Source: Bryoerythrophyllum caledonicum
Taxonomy: Eukaryota > Streptophyta > Bryopsida > Pottiales > Pottiaceae
DNA: 64,000 nt
Assembly (NCBI GenBank): GCA_963971425.1
Contig: OZ020520.1
Location: 5,312,553-5,376,552, forward strand
Direction: 5' to 3'
In this document: positions 12,256 to 23,210 of the stretch, piece by piece
How the letters are laid out: the number at the start of each line of letters is the position of its first letter
Position numbering within the stretch: position 1 is the first letter of the stretch
Position numbers and translations under genes: made by a program
The notes under the pieces: generated by a model
The model's input: only the letters and a program-made list of their open reading frames with translations
Told to the model about the DNA's origin: nothing
The model's database searches: none

Positions 12256-13559
12256 TCTACTTTCTATAACACTACCATATATATATATATTAATTTAGAA
12301 ACAATACTTTAAATATTCTATAATGTCTAGAATTTATATATTGTTTGTATAAAATGTATACAAAAATCTTATATAAAAGCTATATTTATAATATATTTAT
12401 TATATATCTTATTGAAGAAGTATACTCATCTTGTCTGAATCTTATACTATAAAAATCATAAAAACATTGGTTTCATAAGTCTTTACATCGATATTCATGT
12501 TGTACATTATTATTATGGTTTCAATATTGTTCTTATTTAGATTTTATCAGAATCACATACAGTTTCAATATAAAACCTCTTCACACAGTAATTACAAAAT
12601 TGCATGTTCATATAGTAACTAATTTGTATATACAAATTTGGGATTTAATTACACAATAGGCTCTATGTCATATAATGTAATAAAATAGAACATTCATGAG
12701 AAAGAAAATTGAAGACATTAGAAAAGAAGTAACACACATCCCATATAATGTGACCAAATCATGCCTTTTTAAAATGTAAAGAAAGATTCCATCTTTTCCA
12801 CCTCAAATACAACAAAACTCTTTATCTAATGCAAATTTGAAATAATACCATCTTGTTCCTTGAGCCAAAGTTATTTACTGTCATCCTTGGTTACTAATGA
12901 ATACAATGATTTATGAAAACCTTGGATTTGAATAAGAAATAAAGAATCTGGCAATGATGTTGAAGACTACTTATGGCTACAATTTTTCTATTGCAGCTGC
13001 CACAAGAATCATAACTTTTACAAAGTTTTTTCCATGTGTGTGTCCTAGCTTTTGAAGTCAAGCTAGTAATATTGTGATAGAATGAATCTAAGTAATTTGG
13101 GTCTAAAATAGAGCAAGATTAACTTTAGATTGTTTAAAAAACTACCTAGTTGTATGGTAGTGAAAGTGTAAATCTCTGCTGATTTATTAAATATGATGAA
13201 CTAAACAATAAAATTTCCTTTCTGAGAGGAAGGAAAAGAATTGTAAACTGATTGTTGTAAAAAACCTCCATCTTTGTTGTAAATTCAAAGCTTGAGAGTG
13301 TAAGCAATGGAATTTATTAATTAAATAAATTAGATATCAATTTAATTTAACACCTAAAATCTGTAGAATCGATCAGGACCTATAAATATTATGTGGATGT
13401 ATTTGCATTCATATAATCCATAAATTGTAGATTGGAAAGACAATGTATGATTAGAAGACTTATCACTTATTAAGTTGAATCTATGAAATCAATCAAATTT
13501 GAAGTTGTTTGACTATAGAAATTTGAGTAATACATGTATAATGTGTACAGTGGGGTACC

Positions 13560-14112
13560 AATCAAAATGTCGTTTTTGAATTCGCAGTGAGAAAAATTTC
13601 AGTACTGCCAACTTTGAAAGCCTCTTGAGAGCTCAAAAATTGGTATTTTACCACGAAATTCTTAACGAAGAATTACCTTTAAGTTAATTACATGTACGCC
13701 CAATTTCAAGGCCAAGAGATTCACCGAAAAAAAGTTATTCAAAATCTACCAACATTGGCAGATGTGGAAATTTTTTCACTGCTGCCAACTTTGACAGCCT
13801 CCCAAAGATTGAATTATTTTTTTTGCCATGAAATTCTTGGAAAAAAAACCTCTTTATGTTAATAACATATGATAAAAATTTCAAGGCCAAAAGATTAATA
13901 AAAAAAAAGAAATCCACAATCTACCAACATGTGTAGTTGTGGGAAACAATGGGGGAAACCATTTCATTGCTACCAACTTTGACACCCTCCCAACGGTTGA
14001 GAAATTGTCTATTTACCATGAAATTTTTGGCACAACATGCTCTTTATGATAACAACATTCATGCCAAATTTCAAGGTCAAAAAATTTATACAAAAAAAAT
14101 ATTTACAATCTA
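13560..14112 (+). repeat. Tandem repeat, about 180-bp unit, three diverged copies
   Basis: Three successive blocks share, in order, CTGCCAACTTTGA(C/A)AGCCTC, a CCATGAAATTCTTGG-like segment, ATTTCAAGGCCAA and an AATCTACCAACAT-like end. The first landmark recurs near 13605, 13781 and 13970, giving spacings of about 177 and 188 bases. Copies differ by many substitutions and small indels. Confidence 0.75.
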
Positions 14113-14371
14113 CCATTACCTTTAACTTAATTAGTAATGCATAATATTTTTAAGTTTCATTTAATAAACTCTAATAATATCAAGAATTGAGGAATCTAAA
14201 ATCACATAAGTAACTAAAGAATGCGTAGTATATTATATTGTACATACTATCTTTCTTCTCAATATGATTAAAAATTGTACATATAAATTTTTGGAGAGCA
14301 GTGAAATTATGTAGTGATATATTATTTAATTGTAAAATTTGCAATCAATGAAGTTATTGGTTACCAAATTA

Positions 14372-14734
14372 GGGCCACTTCACACCGGGCCAATTTGAGA
14401 GGCCGACCGTCAAAATTTCAGCCCAAACACTGGTGAGAGGCAAAAATTTTGAGCAAAAAAATCAAAATAAAATAATATAAATTGAAGGAAATTGACGGCC
14501 TCTCAAAAAAAGGATGGATTGGCTAAAAACGGCAACCCAAGTTTGAACTTGAGAGGCGGTTGCCTTGGGGCCAAAACTCTTTAAAAATATTGCTATATAG
14601 GCACAATGGAGGTTGACGGCTTTTAGACTTTGGCCTTTGGTGTGAAGGCCGAGAGGCCAAATCTTGGCCATTCTCATAATCTCATAGGTGAAAATCGAGG
14701 GCCTCTTGATTTTGGTCTTGGTGTGAAGCGGCCC
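14372..14734. mobile_element. PIF/Harbinger-type (Tourist-like) MITE
   Basis: A 363-bp element with terminal inverted repeats GGGCCACTTCACACC at the left and GGTGTGAAGCGGCCC at the right. Inverted similarity continues inward (GAGAGGCC against GGCCTCTTG). It is flanked on both sides by TTA (14369-14371 and 14735-14737), the target-site duplication typical of PIF/Harbinger elements. No transposase frame is present, so it is non-autonomous. Confidence 0.85.
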
Positions 14735-17689
14735 TTAACTATTGTGGTCACTTACAACATATTCTTTTCTTTTATATATGTTTGAAAGCAATAGATTCTA
14801 TTATGGATATGAGAACTACAAACGGTTGACTAATATTTATCATATTTAAAATAAATTCAATAATTTACATATAGTAAGATTCATTTATATGTTCCATTAA
14901 TTTTATATATAGAGAGGCGGAGAATAGTAATAGAAATGGTTGGAGTTTTGCTCATTTGGAAATAAAAATTTGTACTAAAGAGAACAAAATTTGTGCGGGA
15001 GATGTGTATTGAAAAGATAATAAAGAACACATCTAGTATGGCATTTGAAAATATATTCCAGTTTTTTTTTACAAAGTAGAGTTGTTGTAATCTTAAAAAA
15101 TAACCTATGAAATTCAGAATAGTAAAATTGTGATGTTTGTGTTAGATGAAATTTGAATAAGGTATGATTATGGATTCCGTTTAGGATAAGGATGAAAGGC
15201 CACAATCCTTACAAAAGGCCCTTTCCATTCACATCCAAGTTCTTTAGGTGCAACTTGGTAACTCCACTCCAATTGTTCGTGAATGTTGGCAATAGATTGC
15301 AATTGCCTCTTCCATACGTGTCCCAATTGGTATTTGCATTTCCTTGAGTCTATTTCTCACCATTGCAAGCACAACCTCTTTTGGCCACACTTACTCACCA
15401 ATATCAAAAAAGATTGCAACTTTGTAATCCAAGGAAAAACCGTCAGTGTCCACCTCAATTTCACTAGGAAGTTGAATGAGGTTAAAGTGATTACCCACTT
15501 TGCCATCCGGCCGTTCTTAGGGCCATTCTTCGTGGGCTACAAATGGATATGAAGGTAATGACTCATAACTTTCAGCTGCCTCTGTAGGATTTAGTCCACA
15601 CTCAATTAATCCTTCTATTGCAAGAAGTGGGACTTTAGGACTACCTTTCTATATAACAAGAATATTCATTGTGTTAAACCCTAACCAATACGTGGTGTTA
15701 GACAAACTAGTTGCCTTCACCTTTTTTTGGAGGGTGTTTGCAACAACCAAAGCATTTGTTTCAAACAAAGCAACATTGGATTCATAACTATTTACTACCT
15801 CATCGAACAAACGCTTAGAAGATGGGCTAGCTTGAGTTTGAGACATGCTGAAGATAAAACAAACAATGGTGTTATTGCGTATTGAGGTGTCTTTCTTGTT
15901 ATCTCTTTATACCTTGGGTTTGCTCTCTCCCACCAGCAAAGGCTCAAGGTTTGTTGAGAGCAGAACTACCAAGAAGAGCTTTCTAATTTCAACATGAACT
16001 TCCAAATAGTAGCAACTTAAGTTGTGTCTCGAGATGAGGGTACACTACTCAAAAGAAAATAATTTGAATTTTCACGCAAGGATTTTGTACATGGAGGCTA
16101 GGGTTGTCTCGATAATTTATAACGAAAAGAACATACAACATAATGTAATGGGAGATGAGGGGAGCAAAAAATATTTATGCTAGAACCTGAGATGTGGAGG
16201 CATTGAGGTCGTAATTGAGAAGGATTCTGCGTGGGCTGGTAAGGAGCACGGTCCCTTGTCTTCCACTGGGCGCTCTCAACTCGGCAGCTTGGAGGATGAG
16301 GATATCTGGCGGCATTGTGGAATCTTCTAGAGTCTCCTTCTTGTGGGCCTTGTCGTTGTCAGGCTTATTCTTTGTGTTACCATTGTCGTTCTGCTTCACT
16401 CTTGTCTGCCACGGTTGGCTCCTTTAGACACTTTTGCTTATTGCTTTGCCGCTGGCTGCCTTACTGAGAGATGGGACGCTGGATAGTCATAATTCGGATT
16501 CTTGTCCTGAACTTAAGTGTACATGTACAAAAGACAAAGTTAGTAAGTTAGTTTCTAGGAGTCGAGGAAAGCAGATTAGGAGGCAAGCATGATCTGATAA
16601 ATAAAGAAGAGAGGTTCGATGATCTCTCCTACTGAAAAGCAGTCAAAGTGGGGTGGGTAGTGCACTTTGGTGCTTATTCTGGGACACAACTATGCAGGCT
16701 CCACGGGTAGCATCAAACCGCCATGGGTTGACACTGTATGAGTGACAAGTAGAGCAAGCGTGTGGTAGAACAAGGTGAGAGGGTTTCTTAGAGACGTGGC
16801 TTAGTCTTTTATACCTGATTGTCGTGAGTTGTGTTGTGATAAGGTATACTATAGATGATCAAGGCGTTCGTTGCTTGAGGTGGAGGCGATTAGGGTTGTC
16901 AACTGTAGGGTGTTGCAAAAGCCATCAGATGTTGCTTTGATGGCTGCAATGGTTGCAGTTTGGATGTAGATTTTTCCAAGACTCGTTTTTGCCAATCTTT
17001 CCCCTGTTAGGGTTTTGGTTTGGGGCTTGTGGCCTCGCCTTCTTTTCGTGATTGTTCTGTTGGAAGTTGTTGTAGCTGTTATAAGCTCTAGAGACGTTTC
17101 TGTTGTTAGAGAGGAGCGTGACATACAAAAGGGATGAAAGAGGTGAGATAAGGGTGAGGATACGTACCTGAGTTTGACTTAGATGTCTGCTCATTTTGGT
17201 CTTGAGTTGTGCTCCTCATGATGCTCATTTCAGTGATTTAGATGTGTTTGATAGGTGAATTGACTGCACATCTAAATCTTGATCAGTGGCAACTTTGCAA
17301 AGTAGGTAGATAAGGATTGAAGACTTTGGCTAACACAGAGTCCCGCTTCAGATTACTCTCCCAGTCTATCTCCATTTCTCTTACAACTTGTGCCAATATT
17401 GACACTAGATCCAAATTTAACTAATCCTATTTCCAACACTGTGCCTATCAAAAACACTACTCAGCCACAATGCAAAACGCAATTGGGATTCATTGGAAGG
17501 CCCAACAACTCTTACTACAGTGTGATGTGCATTTGCGCCGAATCCCTGAGTCCCTCAACCAGAAATTCTGGAGCTATTCTCTTTCCATCAAGAATTTAAT
17601 TTCTTCAAAACTTCTCTAGAAACCTTACATCCCGATAAAGTGTAAGTACCACATTGTGACACATTGTTAGGCAAGGCATCAAAAACACT

Positions 17690-18250
17690 TCTTCCTTTCC
17701 ACATAGAACTTAGAAATCTTCATGTTGTTTGTATTTTATTTTTTCCACAACAATATGTGGTGTAAACCTTCTTATTGACCATTGGGATTATCAATCTAAA
17801 ACATATTTCATACAAAAGTATAACATGGATTGGCAATTTTTGAACCTCTACTCCTTGGACACTTGTTTTGAATATGTTGCATCCCTTCTCTACCTCTAAA
17901 AATTGGTGTACAAGGAACTAATATCATGCTTAACACAATGGTAATGAATTTGGACCTTGTGTAGTGCAAAAAATTGGCACCAAGTGAAATCAAAGTTAGT
18001 TGATCCACTCATGACACGGAAGAAAATAAATCATTTTTCTTGCTTCGAACACTGTAATCTTTCAATCCTTACAGTCAAAGCCTATAAAAGTTTTTTAGTA
18101 TGATACTTAGTAAGTCTTAATTGAAATCCTATGGTCAAAACTGAAAACAAAAGTTTGTGATTCCTTCCTTGATCATTGCATTAGAATCAAAATTTTTAGA
18201 CTGGTTTTGGTGTGAAATTGTCACGGTCTTTTAGTAATTAACTTCAAACA
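17690..18250 (+). repeat. Dispersed repeat family A, copy 2
   Basis: Second copy of the repeat at 800-1290, same orientation and same order of landmarks, with an extra stretch near 17775-17820. Ends are not sharply defined. Confidence 0.7.
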
Positions 18251-18418
18251 TTATAACCTATTTATTCCACTATAGATTAAGTTCAAATTTGTAATATTAG
18301 ATATTAAAACGAGACATCCTATTTCCATGAAAATACAAACTCATAGAAAAAAATTGACCCTAATCTTGAAATTTTGAAACAAGTCCGTAGTCACTAAGGT
18401 AGAACAACCCAAAACCAA

Positions 18419-18640
18419 CTACACTAAAATTGAGAATTAGTGTAACCACACTAATTAATTTGTAAATGCTATAAGTTTTTACTTTAGATGAAGGTTTTTA
18501 CTATGAGCACAACTATTGATACTATTCAACGAGGGGAATCATTGTAAACATCGTTGGTAAAAACATTCATCACAAGTAAAAACTTATTAACATTTTAGAT
18601 CATTTACTGTGCTTAACACTAATTCTCAATTTTAGTGTAG
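18419..18640. mobile_element. Foldback MITE of 222 bp
   Basis: The ends are CTACACTAAAATTGAGAATT and its inverse. Imperfect pairing continues inward for roughly 85 bases per arm (AGTTTTTACTT and GGTTTTTAC blocks recur inverted). If the outer TA is the target duplication, the element starts CACTAAAATTG and would be Tc1/mariner-like; a CACTA superfamily origin is an alternative. No coding capacity. Confidence 0.75.
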
Positions 18641-19048
18641 CGACATAATACTGCTCCCTTTTATACCCTTCCTAGGTTTTAGCAAGGAAATGTAGCTTGT
18701 CTTTACATAAGTTATGCATTGACCAATGAATTTATAAGTGATAAGTGGACAAGCAACATTTTGTCCCTAAAATTAAAAAGGGGTATTTAAAAAAAAACAA
18801 TATTTACGACCACTGTTTGGTTTTGCATTGTCCTATCGTAACCCTCAAACGTCAAAAGGCCACAATATCCTACATGTATGGTGTCGTATTTGAACATAAT
18901 AAGGTTCACATATCAAAATGACCTCCAAATGAAAGATGTGAGTTGAAGAATCTTCAATCCAAAGGTGTAAGTCTTGCTAAACTTTGATACATTTTCTGTA
19001 CTCTACATAATATCATACGTGCCTCTTTTATTTTTAATTTTTATGTTC

Positions 19049-19116
19049 AACCCCTAAAGACCCAAGAGCCCCGTCCGGAGAGTGTACAAATCCCCTTGGA
19101 GGACTCATGGGCCTAA
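19049..19116. repeat. Short hairpin repeat family B, copy 1
   Basis: Begins AACCCCTAAAGACCCAAGAG and ends GGACTCATGGGCCTAAG, its approximate inverse. The same structure, clearly related in sequence, occurs at 47868-47944. It is probably a tiny MITE-like element. Confidence 0.6.
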
Positions 19117-19837
19117 GTAGTGAACTCCTAAAGGACCAAATATTCGTCTGGGGGACAAATGCTTTCACTTTGACTGCAGATATCTTTCAACCCATACACT
19201 CAAAATTCACCAAATGTTTTACCACATCATCTCATATAAGTCTAGAAGAAGATCCTGCAATTACATTCTCAAAAAAACTCATATTTTTTTCTCAATTCCC
19301 TTGGTTTTTTAGGGGTTAAAAGCAGGCCCCAAGAGCTAACTTGCAGGTTTCAAGGACATCCCAGCGACCACCCAAGTGGACATTCCCACGCTGAGCTGGC
19401 ACTCCCGCATTCGCCAACCCTCCCACCTTTGCCAAGTGTCTCCCCGGAACCCAAACCCCCCAGACCCCAAAAGAAACACCACCCACTCAACTACCCCCAA
19501 CCCCAAAACCGCCACAACCCCACATCTACCAAAAAAATCCCCAAAATCTACGGCCAAAGACCGAAACAACCCACCTCACAGCACCCAAAACCGCCACCCC
19601 TTTACAAGCACAAACACTAGTTCGAGTTTCCACACTAATTAAATATTCACATCCAACTACCACACACCTGCTGAAAACAAATAAAACCCAATCAGATGTC
19701 GACACGCAGATCAGTGCGGGGGATCCAGAAATGAACCCACACTATATTCAGTACTGAACCGATGCTTTTCGCACAAATGTTGTATGAGTTGCTTGCTGTT
19801 TGTCTCTGGAGAGGAGTGATGGTTGCTTGGACTGGAG

Positions 19838-19864
19838 AGAGGAGGAGGAGGAGGAGGAGGAGGA
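19838..19864 (+). repeat. (GAG)n microsatellite in a 5' UTR
   Basis: About nine GAG/GGA triplets just upstream of the DUF21 gene start at 19916, probably in its 5' leader. They create glycine- and glutamate-rich frames that are not genes. Confidence 0.75.
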
Positions 19865-19915
19865 GTGTTGTTGTTTGTTGTTGAGAGATGGGGCTGCTTG
19901 GAATGGTCGGCGGGC

Positions 19916-21205
19916 ATGCGCACTTCGGAGAGCCGGAGTGGTGGGATCGCGGGGGGGATCTCCGTGTTCCTGGTGCTGTTCGCGGGCATCATGTCCGGCC
20001 TCACGCTGGGCCTCATGTCGCTCGGCTTGGTGGACTTGGAGGTCTTGCAGCGCAGCGGAAGCGAGGAGGAGAAGCAGCAAGCTAGTAAGTCATATTCTCT
20101 CTCTCTCTCTCTCTCTTGTTCTTTGATGATCAGGTCATTCTCTACCTTGGTAGAATCCTCATCTGGTGAAAAGAACAGGCTGTTTTTTCTTGCATCCTTC
20201 AGGTCACGTCTTGATGCATGCTTTAGCTCAAGAAGCAAGCTAGTGAGTGGTGTTTATGTTCCTCTTTTCTTGGCTTTGCTTATGTCATTTTCTATCCTGG
20301 TAGAATCCTTATCTGGTGAGAAGAAAACAGTCTGGTCCTGTTTTGATCTTGCATCCGCGAAACTCAAGAAATGATGCTGATGAGACTCATGTTGTTAGGT
20401 TTTTTGAGTTGAGGTTAATACTCTCGTGTGTGGTTTTTTGGCAGCTAAGATCTTGCCTGTGGTGCAACAGCAGCACCAGCTTCTGGTGACGTTGCTTCTA
20501 TGTAATGCGGCTGCTATGGAGGTGAGGGTCCATCTTATTAGATGCTCTTATTCACAAAGAAAGTAGGTGACTCGTTTGTAAGATCAGTAAACATTTTGAT
20601 TCTACTCCAATCCTTTGATTGTTGTGAAGTTTCTTCAATCATAATGTTTTCCATTCATACATGTGTGATTTGGGGAGACAAGGGGCGCTTCTCATTGAGC
20701 CCTAAGTTATTAACAATTTGTTTTGCATCTAGTCTGGGAAGGAGGAAGTCAATACTATCATGTGCTGTTACTGAAACCTAACCAGTAGTAAAATCATTAT
20801 GGTTGAATGAGTGCAGGCTCTTCCTATTTTTCTGGATGACATGTTCAACGAGGTTGTGGCAGTGATATTATCAGTCACTTTCGTGCTCGCTTTTGGAGAG
20901 GTACGTACTGGTTCTTTGGTGGAATATGCATTCTAAGAAAATAGGGTTCCTGCTGACATGATGCGTTTGCTATTGATCAGGTGATTCCTCAAGCAGTGTG
21001 TTCCAGACACGGGCTGGCAGTCGGTGCCAATCTCGTGGGGCTGGTCAAAATCCTCATGCTTCTCTGCTGGCCCATCTCCTACCCTGTTGGCAAGGTGAGT
21101 CTTGTTTCTTGGTGGCCTCCTCTTCAGTAATGAATCGTTGGGACACATTCAAGGGGGAAATCGTTTTGGAGTGCAGATACTGGACCATTTGTTAGGCCAC
21201 AATGA
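19916..21205 (+). CDS. CNNM/DUF21 membrane protein, 5' part (cut by gap)
   Basis: N-terminal half of a DUF21 (CNNM/CorC-type) transmembrane protein, a family linked to divalent metal transport. Exons by GT-AG and phase are 19916-20084, 20445-20521, 20817-20900, 20981-21094 and 21177 into the gap. The translation carries the family signature FAGIMSGLTLGLMSLGLVDL, then KILPVV, LLVTLLLCNAAAME, LPIFLDD, a FGEVIPQAVCSRHGLAVGA block and PISYPVGK-ILDHLLGHNE. These correspond to the first membrane helices of the DUF21 domain. ATG 19916 is the first in frame; there is no upstream ATG. The CBS domains and C-terminus should follow but are lost in 200 Ns. The sequence after the gap does not continue this gene in the same orientation. 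Confidence 0.92.
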
Positions 21206-21405
21206 NNNNNNNNNNNNNNNNNNNNNNNNNNNNNNNNNNNNNNNNNNNNNNNNNNNNNNNNNNNNNNNNNNNNNNNNNNNNNNNNNNNNNNNNNNNNNNN
21301 NNNNNNNNNNNNNNNNNNNNNNNNNNNNNNNNNNNNNNNNNNNNNNNNNNNNNNNNNNNNNNNNNNNNNNNNNNNNNNNNNNNNNNNNNNNNNNNNNNNN
21401 NNNNN
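21206..21405. other. Assembly gap of 200 N
   Basis: Exactly 200 Ns, a conventional scaffold spacer, so the true distance is unknown. It interrupts the DUF21 gene on the left and an oppositely oriented repeat protein on the right. The two sides may not be truly adjacent. Confidence 0.99.
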
Positions 21406-21828
21406 CACTCGAGCTTCATAAGCAGCTTGTTGCCGCAGCCGCCGCTCGCGCTCCTCGAGTGACTCCTCGGCGCGCACCCTGGCGACGTACGCAGCTTGCT
21501 GCCGCAGCCGCTGCGCTCTCCCCTCCGGCGACTCCTCCGCTCGAACCCTGGCCTTGTACGCCGACTGCTGCAGCAGCCGCTGCGCCCTCTCCTCGGGCGA
21601 CTCCTGCGCGCGCACCTTGGCCACATACGCCGCCTGCTGCCGCAGCCGCAGCGCCCGCACCTCCGGCGCCTCCGCCTTGCGCAGCCGCGCGCGCCTCGCC
21701 GCCTCGTCCCGCCGCCGCTCCCCCCCCTCCTCCGCCGTCTCGCCCGCCCTCACGCGCGCCCGATGCGCCGTTTGCCTCTCCCTCGCTCGCGCCCGCTCCT
21801 CCCGCGCGCCACTGCGCCTCGGAGGCAT
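21406..21828 (-). CDS. Arg/Ala/Glu-rich 23-residue repeat protein (STPR-like), partial
   Basis: The frame starts at ATG 21828 (MPPRRSGAREERARARERQ) and runs into the assembly gap, giving about 141 visible residues. After a basic start it consists of tandem 23-residue units of the form QQAAYVAKVRAQESPEERAQ plus RLL. Four units are visible, with the core A-Y-x-A-(K/R)-V-R-A-x-E-S-x-E-x-R strictly phased. Period and pattern resemble the STPR (score-and-three) repeat of FMBP-1-like DNA-binding proteins, which is highly basic and helical. That link is inference; a charged coiled-coil protein is the alternative. Composition is extremely GC-rich. The C-terminus and any introns lie in the gap. Confidence 0.7.
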
Positions 21829-22434
21829 GTCACCAATCCCTGAAAAAAAAAAAAAACAGCTCCTCCCTCAATCGCACCACCAACCTCTCAAAAGAACTAA
21901 ACAAATCATCCTAACCTGTCGATTCTCCCACACTTCCACCACCAATTTCCCTAGCTCCTCAGCTCTCCCACGACCAAGTCAGAGAGAGCCCCAAACCCTG
22001 AAACGCACCAGGAAAAAAAAAAATCCCTCACAACCTGTGACTCCTCCCAAAACTCCTTCGGAAACAACTTACGTACCTGCACAGCGCGCGCATCGGTAAC
22101 AAGTTTGTTAAGGACCACGTGAATCACGTTCGATTCCCAGCATCTCCTTCCATCTCTACTCTTCGCTGTCCACGAAGCGCGACGTTTACACGAGCAGAGT
22201 CACTTCATGATGTCAAAGTGCAGCACTTCGAAAACTCCAGAGCATACGAAGGAAGGCCACAAACAGTTCCGAGGACCTTTGTTACAGCATCTTCGTCATG
22301 TGAACATGTGAGCCTGGGCCCCTTACGTCTCGAGATAGTGAGATCGAGATTATTCTATATTTTACTTTACAAAACCTGCAGTAGCATCGAAGCAGGGGGT
22401 TCATCGGCGCCCGGCGCCGGAGATGCCCTCCACG

Positions 22435-22515
22435 GTTCATATGGCCGAGTTGGTCTAAGGCGCCAGATTAAGGTTCTGGTCCGAAAGGGCGTGGGTTCGA
22501 ATCCCACTGTGAACA
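22435..22515 (+). tRNA. tRNA-Leu (anticodon AAG)
   Basis: A complete cytosolic-type tRNA. The acceptor stem GTTCATA pairs with TGTGAAC, followed by discriminator A at 22515. The D-arm contains TGGCCGAGTTGGTC. The anticodon stem CCAGA/TCTGG encloses loop TTAAGGT, with AAG at the anticodon. It has a long variable arm as in class II tRNAs, and a T-arm with GGTTCGAATCC (B box). The sequence matches the plant nuclear tRNA-Leu(AAG) pattern. There is no intron and CCA is not encoded. A run of four Ts near 22553 could terminate Pol III. Confidence 0.97.
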
Positions 22516-22890
22516 CGATCCATCCTGTCGCAGGGAATTGGTTGCCAACACCTATTTTGCCCCCCTTTTGTGTTTGCAGAAGCTAATACTGAAGGTTAGT
22601 TTTTATTATTATTAAATCTAACTTCTTATTAAATTTTATGCAATATATTATTTTTCTTCAATTGTGTGATGCTTTCATGAATTTTAGTGTAATGAGAATA
22701 AATTTGGTGAATTCAATCATTTATAGTGAAGTAATATATAGGTTAGAGCCCTTGTGAGGAATTTTTATGTAATATATATTTATGTTCTACTCTGTAAGCC
22801 AATTTGAAATGTATTTGGTGAGAAATGGTCAAGAATTCTTGGGGAAAATTTTATTAGAGGTTGGGAGTATGGAGGTCTCACTTATACACC

Positions 22891-23210
22891 TACAGTGAGC
22901 TCCCTTTACAAAAGCATCTCTTATATCATCCATTTCATCCTAATAGTTCACTTTGGTCCATAACAGACATTTGCTCTCTAGAATAGCAGTATGCTTCAAA
23001 CAACAACATCCATCAAGCTAAAGTCACCCTCATGACATCCTTTGCCACCATCAACCTTGTCCACTACAACAGGCTTTCCAAAATATGAACCACTCTCTTT
23101 AGCACACAAACTTGTTTTTGATTTATTTGGGCATCCAGTGATGGCACATTTGGGGACCCCTACATCCATCAATAAAATGAACAAGGTTGTTATAGAGGGA
23201 GCTGACTGTA
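22891..23210. mobile_element. MITE with internal LINE reverse-transcriptase fragment
   Basis: A 320-bp element with inverted ends TACAGTGAGCTCCCTTTACA and (right end, inverted) TACAGTCAGCTCCCTCTATA. Outer TA dinucleotides suggest a Tc1/mariner-type element with TA target duplication and CAGT termini. A related copy lies at 58073-58406. Internally, 23105-23175 on the minus strand encodes GVPKCAITGCPNKSK, nearly identical to GVQKCAVTGCPNKSK of the LINE reverse transcriptase (about 43610-43660). The second copy lacks this insert. Confidence 0.8.
23095..23180 (-). pseudogene. Captured LINE reverse-transcriptase fragment
   Basis: A stretch of roughly 60-80 bases is over 80% identical by eye to the post-YADD part of the LINE ORF2 at 43595-43665, in inverted orientation. 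The peptide GCPNKSK is conserved. It is too short to function and lies inside the MITE at 22891-23210. Confidence 0.75.

Larger units (their letters stand above)
12256..19915. other. AT-rich repeat region without supported genes
   Basis: Contains a three-copy tandem repeat (13560-14112), a Harbinger-type MITE (14372-14734), dispersed repeat A copy 2 (17690-18250), a foldback MITE (18419-18640) and a short hairpin repeat (19049-19116). Frames at 15283-15552, 15649-15846 and 16175-17194 are open but short and unrecognised. The stretch 19430-19620 is C/A-rich low-complexity DNA upstream of the DUF21 gene. Confidence 0.6.

Noticed and set aside
16175-17194. Overlapping frames suggesting a gene
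   Set aside because: Short, no domain, no splice pattern giving a longer product; left as unassigned.
21102-21914. Open frames running through the Ns
   Set aside because: The Ns carry no stops by definition; the parts on either side belong to different genes.
22104-22140. Second tRNA, because of ACGTTCGATTCCCAG
   Set aside because: The T-arm-like piece has no D-arm, anticodon stem or acceptor stem around it.
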